Shown here: one piece after another, positions 1 to 9,828 of the stretch
How positions within the stretch are numbered: position 1 is the stretch's first letter
How the letters are laid out: every line of letters begins with the position of its first letter
NCBI RefSeq assembly: GCF_004923255.1
Contig: NZ_QYRT01000005.1
Coordinates: 108,212-172,211 of the forward strand
Length of the DNA stretch: 64,000 nt
Direction: 5' to 3'
Source of the DNA: Subtercola vilae
GTDB taxonomy: Bacteria; Actinomycetota; Actinomycetes; Actinomycetales; Microbacteriaceae
Made by a program: the position numbers and the translations under genes
The notes under the pieces: model-generated
Told to the model about the DNA's origin: nothing
The model's database searches: none
What the model saw: only the letters and a program-made list of their open reading frames with translations

Positions 1-36
1 GCGCAGCACGACCACGTCGTCTCGGTAGAGGGGCAC
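1..36 (-). CDS. recO: DNA repair protein RecO, 5' end only
   Basis: Only the first 12 codons lie in the window: a GTG start at 36 on the minus strand reads V-P-L-Y-R-D-D-V-V-V-L-R. This matches the typical N-terminus of RecO (a YRD..VVLR strand opening the OB fold), which acts in RecFOR loading of RecA. The neighbourhood supports it, because leuA and recO are adjacent in many Microbacteriaceae. A GATAAT-like -10 box lies 6 bp upstream (43-48), matching the leaderless spacing seen elsewhere in the window. The call rests on 12 residues, so it is good but not certain. Confidence 0.65.
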   Translation of the reverse strand, partial: MPLYRDDVVVLR

Positions 37-102
37 ACCGCAATTATCCGCCCTGCGGCTGACATCGAGGCCCGAACCACCCCGGCATGGTAGAAACGTG
101 AG

Positions 103-795
103 GTGCCAGACGCTACCTTCGCTATTCCGTTCTGGGCCGATCTCGTTGCCGTCGGGGTGGGCTCGCTGCAGGGCGCCATGTTCGCCTCTGGCTTTCGAGA
201 CCGCCGCCTCGACCTGCTCGGCATCGCCATCATCGGGGTGGCCACGGGACTCGGCGGTGGGTTGCTCCGCGATATCTTCCTCGTGGTTCCGCTGGTTGCA
301 CTGAGCACCAACTGGTACCTCGTCGTGGCGGTGATCTCGGCCCTGGTGGGCATGCTGCTGGTGCAGCTGTTCAACCGGCTCGATGTGATGATCACGATTC
401 TGGATGCTCTGACCATCGGCCTCTTCGGCGCAATCGGCACCACGAAGGCCCTGTCGCTCGGGTTGCCCGTGGTGCCGGCTCTCTTCATCGGCATGGTGAG
501 CGCCGTCGGCGGATCAGTCGTCAGAGACCTGCTGCTCGGCACCCGCATCGGCCTGATGCACGTGGGGTCGCTCTACGCGGTGGCGGCCGGCGTGGGGGCC
601 ACGACGTTGCTCGTGCTCTTCAAGCTGGGGGTACCGGCGGTGGCGGCGGCGATTGTCTGCGTAGTCATCACCACGCTCATCCGGCTGCTGGCGGTGAGGT
701 ACGGCTGGAGCCTGCCGGAGCAGCGCGCCCTCAAGCGGCTGCCCCGAATGCCCCGGGTGACGGGGTTGCACTTTCGCGCAAAGCCCCGCCCCTGA
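103..795 (+). CDS. TRIC-type (UPF0126/YicG-like) cation channel family protein
   Basis: This 230-residue integral membrane protein has about seven hydrophobic segments and belongs to the prokaryotic TRIC / UPF0126 family, whose studied members form homotrimeric monovalent-cation channels. The internal duplication expected for the family is visible: a glycine-rich GGGLLRD turn at residues 51-57 and a second GGSVVRD turn at 136-142, each at the end of a membrane helix. The start chosen is GTG at 103; a TAGAAA box sits 6 bp upstream, and no good Shine-Dalgarno is present. The C-terminus is short and basic. The gene stands between recO and leuA on the opposite strand, with no operon partner. The physiological ion is not evident from the sequence. 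Confidence 0.85.
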   Translation: MPDATFAIPFWADLVAVGVGSLQGAMFASGFRDRRLDLLGIAIIGVATGLGGGLLRDIFLVVPLVALSTNWYLVVAVISALVGMLLVQLFNRLDVMITILDALTIGLFGAIGTTKALSLGLPVVPALFIGMVSAVGGSVVRDLLLGTRIGLMHVGSLYAVAAGVGATTLLVLFKLGVPAVAAAIVCVVITTLIRLLAVRYGWSLPEQRALKRLPRMPRVTGLHFRAKPRP

Positions 796-834
796 GAACG
801 CGTGGTCGAAAGGGCCAGCCAGCCCCGCACCGAG

Positions 835-2720
<1,886 letters not shown>

Positions 2721-2726
2721 AGTTCA

Positions 2727-2756
2727 ACGCTAGCACCCTCAGCTGTGTCACGTCAC
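2727..2756 (-). promoter_or_regulatory. Promoter of leuL-leuA
   Basis: On the minus strand a -35-like GTGACG (2751-2756) is separated by 18 bp from a -10 TAGCGT (2727-2732). The GTG of the leader peptide follows after 6 bp, so the predicted transcription start is at or next to the start codon. Confidence 0.6.
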
Positions 2757-2766
2757 CCGATGGGGG

Positions 2767-5388
2767 TCACCCGCGGGTGAGAAAGCCGATCGCGTGCCGC
2801 GCCGAGAACGTGGGAACGTAGGCGCGTGCGAGGCTCACCCCCACCGCCGGCAGACTGAGCGGGTCGCCGTACGCGAGGTACAGCGGCACCCGTTCGGGCC
2901 GGAACTTCTGTTTGAAGGCGAGCAGCGACTGAAAACCGTACACCGGTTCGAGGGCGCGGCCGAGAATGCCGAGCACGACCGCTGCCGAGCCTTCGCCCCC
3001 CGGTCTCTGGCTTTCGCTCTGGGCCAGCGGCGCTGCCGACAGGCTGATGAACTCCAGACCCTGTTCGCGGGCGGCCCGGATGCTCTCGGCCAGCGTGAAC
3101 TCCATGACACCGTTCATCGTGTTCGACCCCCGCCGCATGAAGTCGAGCGAATACCCCACCACCACGCCCCGGCGATAGGTGGGCAGCCAGCTCGTGACAC
3201 CGAGCACATTCTCGTCGGCGTCGATGGCGAGCATCAGCCGCACATCGGGATCAGTCAGCTCATCGATGCCGCCCAGCGTGAAGCCCATCTCTGGCAGGTT
3301 CTTCTCGGCCACCCAGCCCTCGGAGATCTCTCGGATCTGGTTGACGTGGGCCGCACTCAACCTCGCGTACGAAGTGAACTCGGCGCGCACGCCGAGCTTG
3401 ACCGCCTTGTTGATCGAGGTGCGCACGTCTTGCATCTTCTTGCCCTCGAGCGAGAAGGTGGCTACGTCGATCACGGCCTCCTCGGCGATCTGCATCATCG
3501 ACCAGTGCAACTCGTCGAACACCGGCTGCAGGGTGCCGGAGACGGCGTAGAACACCGGTGTCCAGCCGTGGTTGGTGCAGAACTCGGCGAATTCGGCAAT
3601 GGCCGGCACCCGATCATCCGGTGCCCCCAGCGGCTCGCCGGTGGCAATGGCGACGCCGTTGATCACGCGATACGCGACTGCCGCGGTGCTGTGCTCTGAG
3701 AACCAGTACTGGTGGCCGCTCCAGGTGGTCATCCACGACAGCGAGCCGCTGGCACCTTCGTAGAGCAGCGACCGGATGCGTGCGCCCTGGCTCACTGTCG
3801 AGCCGAGTGTGATGTGCGAGATCGAAAGTATCGCTGCCACACACACGACGAACCAGAACAGCGGCCCCACCCACTCGTAGACGAACTGCGCGCCACCGCC
3901 GAGGGGAAAGACGTCGACCCGCTCGAGCGACAGAAAGCCGACAGGCATGAATCGTTCGGGCAGGTCAGCGAGTAAATCGGTGAACGACACGACTGGCGAG
4001 AACTGGGCCCTCATCGCAAACGCGATGACCAGATAGATCGCCGAGATCACGACGAATGCGACAGCAACGGTCATGAAGAAGCTCCACACCGCGCCCGCCC
4101 GGGTCTCGCGGGGGAGGATTCGGAGGTTCACCAGAAGCAGAGCGGCCACCATGAGCGGCACAGCCACGGAGATGATCACCGACACGCTGTACTGGTCGAA
4201 CTGCCCGTTCGACAAATCGAAGAAGGAATTGGCGCCGACCGCAGGAAAGACACCGTAATAGATGATCCCGAGAATCGAGAGGAACACATTCACGGCGACG
4301 GCCAGCCAGAGCGCCACGCGCCGCCCTCGCACCACGCCGAGCGCGGCGATCAGCAACACCACCAGCGGCAAGAGAGTGACGAGCACCGGGCCGAGCCCGT
4401 CGAGACGCGACAACGCGAACGCATCGGCGCAGGCATCGGAATAGCTCGTTACCTCGCAGAACGGTACCAGGCCGTTCGCGCCCGCAATCGACTGCCGGAT
4501 GCCCTGGTTGGTCATCAGCGTCTGACTGAACAGCAGCCCGAGCGGCTGCAGGGGGCCGAATCCGTTCGGAGCGATGATGGTGATGAGCGGGCCCACCGCG
4601 GTGATGGCCACGATGGCGGCGAGCAGCGAGCGTTGCTCGCGGTGGCTGCTGCGGCGGAGCACCCTCGACGCACGACCCGAGCCCCGGTCGCCCGCCGCGC
4701 GGCGGGGTGCGAACGGGGCCGTCTGCGGGGCATCCGGAGACCGGGCCAGGAGGCGCCGGGCACGCAGGTGCTGCATGAGCACACCCAGGAACACTCCCAC
4801 TACGGCCGAGAGGGTGCGGTAGAGGTCAGACGGCTGGCCTGAGTACAGAACGAACATGAGAAGGGCAGCGAAGCCGATCACCCGAATACGCCGGCGAAGC
4901 AGAGGAGTGGCGAACGCGCTCGCCACCATAATGGTTCCGACGATGGGAATCAGCGGATCGATGGTGGAATGACCGCGCACCTGCTGGGCGACACCGATGT
5001 TGAGCCAGAGCGCCGCTCCCTGCAGCGCGAGCCCGAGAGTGCCGCCCAGCACCGCGACCACCACGTAGGCGAGCACGGCTCGCCAGGTGCCCATCAGTCG
5101 TTCGGCCGTGCCCAGCACAATGAGGATGATGGGCACCACCACGAGAATGTTCAGCGCTCGAGGAGCAAACAGTACCGAGGTGAGCGACGCGAACCAGTGG
5201 TGTTGGCTGACCACGGAGTCGAAACTCAGCGAGAGCATATTGTCGAACAGCTTCGCTAGCGAGGCGTGGAACAGCACCTGCAACACGCCGACGACCACGG
5301 CCACGCCCGCAATCACCCAGGTGAAGGGTATCGAGCGCGCCCACGCACCGACGGCGCGCACGCCCCGGCCGAATTGGATCTGTTTCAC
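2767..5388 (-). CDS. MprF-like aminoacyl-phosphatidylglycerol synthase
   Basis: This 873-residue membrane protein has a multi-helix N-terminal half with rhomboid-like segments, a basic linker near residues 210-250 (rich in R and S), further transmembrane helices, and a C-terminal cytosolic domain from about residue 540 of the LPG_synthase_C/DUF2156 family. That domain transfers an aminoacyl group from tRNA to phosphatidylglycerol or diacylglycerol and so lowers surface negative charge, protecting against cationic peptides. The late motif MEFTLAESIRAAREQG and the following SLSAAP segment are typical of the tandem GNAT fold. The start is GTG at 5388, overlapping the preceding esterase stop as GTGA, so the two are translationally coupled. 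The amino acid used is not predictable, and flippase activity is not established for this architecture. Confidence 0.85.
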   Translation of the reverse strand: MKQIQFGRGVRAVGAWARSIPFTWVIAGVAVVVGVLQVLFHASLAKLFDNMLSLSFDSVVSQHHWFASLTSVLFAPRALNILVVVPIILIVLGTAERLMGTWRAVLAYVVVAVLGGTLGLALQGAALWLNIGVAQQVRGHSTIDPLIPIVGTIMVASAFATPLLRRRIRVIGFAALLMFVLYSGQPSDLYRTLSAVVGVFLGVLMQHLRARRLLARSPDAPQTAPFAPRRAAGDRGSGRASRVLRRSSHREQRSLLAAIVAITAVGPLITIIAPNGFGPLQPLGLLFSQTLMTNQGIRQSIAGANGLVPFCEVTSYSDACADAFALSRLDGLGPVLVTLLPLVVLLIAALGVVRGRRVALWLAVAVNVFLSILGIIYYGVFPAVGANSFFDLSNGQFDQYSVSVIISVAVPLMVAALLLVNLRILPRETRAGAVWSFFMTVAVAFVVISAIYLVIAFAMRAQFSPVVSFTDLLADLPERFMPVGFLSLERVDVFPLGGGAQFVYEWVGPLFWFVVCVAAILSISHITLGSTVSQGARIRSLLYEGASGSLSWMTTWSGHQYWFSEHSTAAVAYRVINGVAIATGEPLGAPDDRVPAIAEFAEFCTNHGWTPVFYAVSGTLQPVFDELHWSMMQIAEEAVIDVATFSLEGKKMQDVRTSINKAVKLGVRAEFTSYARLSAAHVNQIREISEGWVAEKNLPEMGFTLGGIDELTDPDVRLMLAIDADENVLGVTSWLPTYRRGVVVGYSLDFMRRGSNTMNGVMEFTLAESIRAAREQGLEFISLSAAPLAQSESQRPGGEGSAAVVLGILGRALEPVYGFQSLLAFKQKFRPERVPLYLAYGDPLSLPAVGVSLARAYVPTFSARHAIGFLTRG

Positions 5389-6695
5389 GAACCCAACCCC
5401 CAGCGCGCCGACAGCAGGTCGAACCCGTGCGCGAACGCATAGCTGGCCGTTGTGTAGTCGTGGGCGCTGCCCGGCGCCTCGAGGTACAAGGCCGTCATAC
5501 CGGCTTCACGGGCGGCCGCGGTCATCTGCTCTGCGAACGGTTTGAAGATCGCATCGTTCTCCCCCGCTGCGAAAACTGCGAATGTGCTCGCGTATGGTGT
5601 GTGTTTCTTCAGAATAGTGAGGGGCAGTGCATTCGAATACGCTTTCGCGTCACCGCCGAACCCCGTGGCTATGGTAGTCGCGTCGTCGCCGATGGCGGGT
5701 TTCAACTCGCCTGAGACGTCGAGTATCGAACGGAACAACTCCGGATGCGCCGCCCCCAGTTGAATGGCACAGGTACCGCCCTGCGAGAACCCGGCTATGC
5801 CCCACTGTGCCGGGTCAGTACTCACCGGCAGGTGCGCAGTCACCCATGCCACCACGTCGACCGTCAGATAGGTCGAAGAGTTGCCGAGCGGGCCGTCGAC
5901 GCACATCGGGTTGTAATCAGACTGGCTGAGCTGGTCGGGTGAGACCACGATCGGGGCCAGGCCGTGGTGCACCGCGGCATACGCATTGAGCGTCTCGGTC
6001 AGGTGGCCCGAGACGAGCGGGTCTGACGGAGACCCGGGCTGGCCGGAGAGAGTCACCACCACCGGCAGAACGGGCGGGTGCGCCGTGAGCGCGGCCGGCG
6101 GCAGGTAGATCACGGCGTCGCGGGCGGCGAAGTGCGAGACTCTGCCCGGGATGCTCACCGTGCTGACCTCGCCAGCGAGCGGCATGTTCGCGGGGGGCAC
6201 CCAACTCTCGATGAGCGGCGAGCTGAGAGCGACCGTCGGCGACAAGCTCGGCAGCGGATGCGGATCGACGGGGCTTTGGCCGAACACGCTGCCGAGCGTC
6301 GGGTACTCACCGATGTCGATGTTGACGCTGAGTGCGGTTGTCGCCGCGAAGACGACAATGCCGACGACGCCCGCGATCCGGCGCCACCACCGCGAACGAA
6401 AGAACGACACAACGGCGAGAGCGAGGCCGGCGAACCCCGCCGCGACCCACGCAATCGTGTTCGCCGAAAGACCCACGCCGAAGACGTCGAGCCAGACGTC
6501 GAACACCCACGTCATCAGCCACCCGAGACCAGCGCCGCCCAGCACCACGACGACTGCGACGATGGTGTAGGTTCGGCGACGCCACCGCGGGCCGGGCTTC
6601 TGTGCCAGAAAGAACAGTGCCAACACCAGGGCGACGGCGTAGACGATGATGACGAGAGGGCCCGTGATGATGTTGGCGCTCCCGAGAGAACCCAT
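5385..6695 (-). CDS. Membrane-anchored alpha/beta-hydrolase (esterase family)
   Basis: The 436-residue product has four hydrophobic helices in the first 125 residues, then an extracytoplasmic alpha/beta-hydrolase domain of the esterase D/feruloyl-esterase type. The nucleophile elbow is GFSQG (about residue 300), an acid is plausible in AGENDAIF, and the catalytic His is probably in GSAHDY near residue 410. It is first in a two-gene operon with the MprF-like synthase (GTGA overlap). Published aminoacyl-lipid systems in other Gram-positives pair a synthase with a hydrolase that removes the aminoacyl group, and I infer that role here. The start is ATG at 6695, with GAGG five bases upstream. Substrate specificity is not proven by the sequence. 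Confidence 0.8.
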   Translation of the reverse strand: MGSLGSANIITGPLVIIVYAVALVLALFFLAQKPGPRWRRRTYTIVAVVVVLGGAGLGWLMTWVFDVWLDVFGVGLSANTIAWVAAGFAGLALAVVSFFRSRWWRRIAGVVGIVVFAATTALSVNIDIGEYPTLGSVFGQSPVDPHPLPSLSPTVALSSPLIESWVPPANMPLAGEVSTVSIPGRVSHFAARDAVIYLPPAALTAHPPVLPVVVTLSGQPGSPSDPLVSGHLTETLNAYAAVHHGLAPIVVSPDQLSQSDYNPMCVDGPLGNSSTYLTVDVVAWVTAHLPVSTDPAQWGIAGFSQGGTCAIQLGAAHPELFRSILDVSGELKPAIGDDATTIATGFGGDAKAYSNALPLTILKKHTPYASTFAVFAAGENDAIFKPFAEQMTAAAREAGMTALYLEAPGSAHDYTTASYAFAHGFDLLSARWGLGS

Positions 6696-6912
6696 GGCAC
6701 CTCACTCGTTGCGAATCACAAAGCCCCCAGTGTGTCGTGACATTCTGGGCGTTTGCTCTGACGATGAGTTGGATGCCCGACTGCGCCTCTGAAGCGCCAC
6801 CACACGTGCGAGCCGAATACCGTGCGTGGCCCCACAGGATACGCGGCCCGAGCAGGCACGGCGTGGCCTGCGCGGGTAGTGTTGAAGATCCGAACCGGAA
6901 GGCTGTGGCAGC

Positions 6913-7815
6913 GTGCAGACGAACGACAAGACCGTACTCATCTCGGGTGGCTCCGGCTTCATCGGCACGGAGTTGACACGGCAGCTGGTGGCTGACGGCT
7001 ACCGGGTCGTGCATTTGGTGCGGCATCCCACCCGAAACCCGAACGAACGCATGTGGGATCCCGACGCGGGCTGGCTCAACTCAGAGACGGTCGAACGCTC
7101 AGATGCCGTCGTGAACCTGTCGGGGGCATCCATCTCGCGTCTGCCCTGGACTCTGGCGTACAAACGCACCATTCTCGAGTCGCGGGTCAACGCCACCAAC
7201 ACCCTTGCCCGTGTGATTGCCAAGGCGAAGAACCCGCCCGAGGTTTTTCTGAGCGGGTCTGCGGTGGGCTTCTACGGCGACAGACCGGGAGAGATTCTCA
7301 CCGAGCAGTCGAGCGTCGGCACCGGCTTTCTGCCCAAGGTCGTGGATGCGTGGGAACGGGCCTCGCGCATCGCCTCCCCTGCCAGCCGCGTGGTGAATTT
7401 TCGTACCGGTGTGGTACTCGGCCAGGGCGGCATCGTGTCGACTCTCAGCACGATTGCGAAGCTCGGCGGGGCCGGGCCCCTCGGCTCAGGCAGGCAACAC
7501 TGGCCGTGGATCAGCCTGCACGACGAGGCGGCTGCGATTCGCCACCTGATCACCTCCCAGCTCTCCGGGCCGGTGAACCTCGCGGCTCCCATCTCGGCGA
7601 CAGCCGCAGAGATCATGCGGGAGATCGCGCACCGGGTACATCGGCCGTATTGGCTTCCGGCGCCGCGCTGGGCCATCACGACGGCACTTGCAGACGCGGG
7701 GCGCGAGCTTATTCTGGCCGACCAGAACCAGTCGTCAGAGTTGCTCGCTGCCGACGGCTTCAGTTTCGCCGACACCGACCTCGGCGCGACGCTCGACCAG
7801 GCTCTGGCTCAGTAG
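6913..7815 (+). CDS. TIGR01777 family NAD(P)-dependent epimerase (YfcH-like)
   Basis: A 300-residue extended-SDR protein with the dinucleotide-binding motif ISGGSGFIGTEL at residues 10-21 and the family landmarks FLSGSAVGFYGD (serine and tyrosine of the SDR active site) and PWISLHDE. The C-terminal DUF1731-like tail (ADTDLGATLDQAL) is present. Members are annotated as nucleoside-diphosphate-sugar epimerases, but no physiological substrate is established. The start is GTG at 6913; a TAGTGT -10-like box lies about 35 bp upstream and a GGAAGG about 11 bp before the start. It is a single gene, divergent from the esterase operon. Confidence 0.9.
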   Translation: MQTNDKTVLISGGSGFIGTELTRQLVADGYRVVHLVRHPTRNPNERMWDPDAGWLNSETVERSDAVVNLSGASISRLPWTLAYKRTILESRVNATNTLARVIAKAKNPPEVFLSGSAVGFYGDRPGEILTEQSSVGTGFLPKVVDAWERASRIASPASRVVNFRTGVVLGQGGIVSTLSTIAKLGGAGPLGSGRQHWPWISLHDEAAAIRHLITSQLSGPVNLAAPISATAAEIMREIAHRVHRPYWLPAPRWAITTALADAGRELILADQNQSSELLAADGFSFADTDLGATLDQALAQ

Positions 7816-7852
7816 TTCGCTCCCGGCCCGGTTCGGCGCACCGCACCGCGCA

Positions 7853-8314
7853 TCACTGTGCGGCAGGGGCCTTCGCGTCGGCCTCGTAGAACGCGATCGA
7901 CTGTCGCAGTGCCTTGCGGGCACGCTTGCGGTCACCGCTCGCGTCGTACGCCAGCCCCAGCCGAAACCAGGCGCGCCAGCTCCCGGGGGCAGCCTCGACC
8001 TCATCGCGATAGACGTCGAATTCGGCATCGGCCTCTGCGCGGAACGGCCGGCCGCTCGGGCGCTTCGGCAGGTCGTCGACGGGCAAGCCGCCTTCGCTCT
8101 CGAGGATGCCCACCAGCTTCTGGGTGGTGAAGCCGAACCGCAGCTCGCGGTAGAGCGCCCACGCACCCACGATCGGCATGACGAGCAGCGCGAGCCCGAT
8201 GCCGACCCCGGCAGGTTGACCGGTACCGATGAACAACACTGCGTGCTGAAAGACGAGCGCGAGATAGACGATGAGCAGCGCCGCCATCACGAACGCGGCG
8301 ATGCGACTCTTCAC
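7853..8314 (-). CDS. Small membrane protein with a TPR-like C-terminus
   Basis: This 153-residue protein begins with two hydrophobic helices (residues about 6-28 and 35-58) and ends with a helical segment resembling one tetratricopeptide unit (WFRLGLAYDASGDRKRARKAL). I choose the GTG at 8314 because it overlaps the dapB stop as GTGA; a longer reading would run 58 bp into dapB. The gene is co-transcribed with and translationally coupled to dapB, but it has no obvious part in lysine synthesis. No function can be assigned. A role as a membrane scaffold would be a guess based on the helical repeat. Confidence 0.75.
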   Translation of the reverse strand: MKSRIAAFVMAALLIVYLALVFQHAVLFIGTGQPAGVGIGLALLVMPIVGAWALYRELRFGFTTQKLVGILESEGGLPVDDLPKRPSGRPFRAEADAEFDVYRDEVEAAPGSWRAWFRLGLAYDASGDRKRARKALRQSIAFYEADAKAPAAQ

Positions 8315-9147
8315 GCGCTCGTCACCCGAGCGGCCTGACCCGAGACCTGCTCGGGTACCGGCGCCCACTTCTCGTCGCCCCGCTGCGGGTCTGCCGCCGT
8401 TCTGGCCGCAAGAAGCTTCGGCAGATCAATCACCCTGTCGAGACCGACCGTGACACCCGTGGCCGTGCGAGCAGCCTGGAGGGCCAGCAGCATACCGGCC
8501 TCGTATGCGCTCGAAGAGATGGTCTCGTGGCTGAGGGTGAGAACTTCGCCGGTGCCGCCGAACACGACATCCTGTTTGGCTATGACGCCCTGCAGCCGCA
8601 AGCTGTGAATGGGCACGCTGGCCACTTGTTGGCCGCGGGCGCGCTGGTCGGTGTGAGGTGCTGACACCGGGCCGACTCCCGACCGGGCGGCAGCCATCAG
8701 CTCGGCCGTGCGCACGGCTGTGCCCGACGGGGAGTCGAGCTTCGACGCGCTGTGCGCCTCGATGATCTCGATCGAGTCGTAGAACTGGGCGGCCATGGCG
8801 GCGAAAGCGGTGGCGAGCACCGATCCCATCGAGAAATTGGGCACGATCACGACGCCCACGTCGGGCGTGGCCCGCAGAAGGTGTTCGAGGGCGAGAATAC
8901 GGTCGCCCGACCATCCTGACGTACCGACGAGCACGTTGATACCGTGAGACACCGCGAAGTCGACCACGCTCTGGCTCACACCCGGAACGGTCACGTCGAG
9001 CACCAGATCGGCACCGAGCATGCCGTCGAAGCTGTCTTTCGAGCCGAGCGAGGCGAACACGCTGAATTCTGGGTTGGCTTCGATGAGGCCAGCGGCCAGC
9101 GTGCCCATCGTGCCCGTCGCGCCGACGATGGCGACCTTCGTTGTCAT
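8311..9147 (-). CDS. dapB: 4-hydroxy-tetrahydrodipicolinate reductase
   Basis: DapB reduces 4-hydroxy-tetrahydrodipicolinate with NAD(P)H in the diaminopimelate/lysine pathway, feeding peptidoglycan and lysine. The 278-residue chain has the GATGTMG nucleotide motif at 9-15, the NFSMG segment near 104-108 and the substrate loop EAHSASKLDSPSGTA at 130-144. The usual E-x-H-H is E-A-H-S here, so the first (catalytic) His is kept and the second, substrate-binding His is Ser; Lys136 and the PSGTA phosphate-like loop are intact. The start is ATG at 9147, with TAGATT seven bases upstream, indicating a leaderless transcript; a TTG three codons earlier is less likely. The gene is followed by a coupled membrane protein gene. 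Confidence 0.93.
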   Translation of the reverse strand: MTTKVAIVGATGTMGTLAAGLIEANPEFSVFASLGSKDSFDGMLGADLVLDVTVPGVSQSVVDFAVSHGINVLVGTSGWSGDRILALEHLLRATPDVGVVIVPNFSMGSVLATAFAAMAAQFYDSIEIIEAHSASKLDSPSGTAVRTAELMAAARSGVGPVSAPHTDQRARGQQVASVPIHSLRLQGVIAKQDVVFGGTGEVLTLSHETISSSAYEAGMLLALQAARTATGVTVGLDRVIDLPKLLAARTAADPQRGDEKWAPVPEQVSGQAARVTSA

Positions 9148-9154
9148 GTGATCC

Positions 9155-9160
9155 AATCTA
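9155..9160 (-). promoter_or_regulatory. -10 box of dapB (leaderless)
   Basis: TAGATT on the minus strand, 7 bp before the dapB ATG and just downstream of the preceding operon's terminator hairpin. Confidence 0.55.
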
Positions 9161-9166
9161 CCAAGC

Positions 9167-9203
9167 GCAGCTCTGGCTCTGGCCCGGCCGCAGCCAGAGC
9201 TGC
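9167..9203 (-). terminator. Terminator hairpin of the M16 peptidase-phosphatase operon
   Basis: A perfect 12-bp inverted repeat (GCAGCTCTGGCT / AGCCAGAGCTGC) with a 13-nt GC-rich loop lies 17 bp beyond the phosphatase stop. There is no U-tract, which is common for GC-rich actinobacterial terminators. Confidence 0.7.
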
Positions 9204-9219
9204 AGCCGCGAAGAGCGGA

Positions 9220-9828
9220 CTAGTACGGTTGCGGGTCGGTCAGGCCGGTACGGAGCTCCACCGGCAGGTGGCCGAGGTCGTTGTGGGTCACCAGCTCGGG
9301 CATGCGCCCGCTGCGGTACCGGATGATCGTGAGGGCGCAGTTCGCCTGGTTCACACCCACCCAGCGCCAGTGCGGTGCACTCATGGCCTCGCGAACGAAC
9401 CAGCCGATGACGAAGTTGTGCGTGATGAGCAAGTCATGGGTGGTCTCCCGCGAGGGGGTCAGAAACTCTGCCACCGCATCGGACATCTGCGCCCGACCCG
9501 CATCGACCTCCTCGTCTGTGACTGCGTTGAAGAACGGCTCGAAGGTCTTCGGCATCTCGGGTGAGTACTCGGTGGGCACGCAGTCGAACAGCAGAGCCGT
9601 GGGCTTGGGGTCGAGGGCCGGCAGCTGCTGACCCATGATGGCTGCAGTTTCGGCCGCGCGCTGAAGTGGCGAGTGCCAGACGTTGTTGAACGGCACGCCG
9701 CCCAGCCGATCGGCAATCAACCGGGCCTGGCGTTCGCCGCGGGGCGAGAGCGGCCCGTCGGCGACGCCGTACTCGGCATCGACCTGTTCACCGTGGCGAA
9801 CGAGGTAGAGAACGTGCCCCTGGGTCAC
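9220..9828 (-). CDS. Histidine phosphatase family protein
   Basis: A 202-residue cytosolic protein of the histidine phosphatase (phosphoglycerate-mutase-like) superfamily. The signature RHGE sits at residues 11-14, followed by the typical GPLSPRGERQA and SPLQRAAETA helices; a later His in LLITHNFVIGW supplies the second catalytic histidine. The substrate is unknown, as members range from sugar phosphatases to broad phosphatases. The start is GTG at 9828, sharing GTGA with the stop of the M16 peptidase gene, so the pair is translationally coupled and ends at a strong hairpin. Confidence 0.88.
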   Translation of the reverse strand: MTQGHVLYLVRHGEQVDAEYGVADGPLSPRGERQARLIADRLGGVPFNNVWHSPLQRAAETAAIMGQQLPALDPKPTALLFDCVPTEYSPEMPKTFEPFFNAVTDEEVDAGRAQMSDAVAEFLTPSRETTHDLLITHNFVIGWFVREAMSAPHWRWVGVNQANCALTIIRYRSGRMPELVTHNDLGHLPVELRTGLTDPQPY

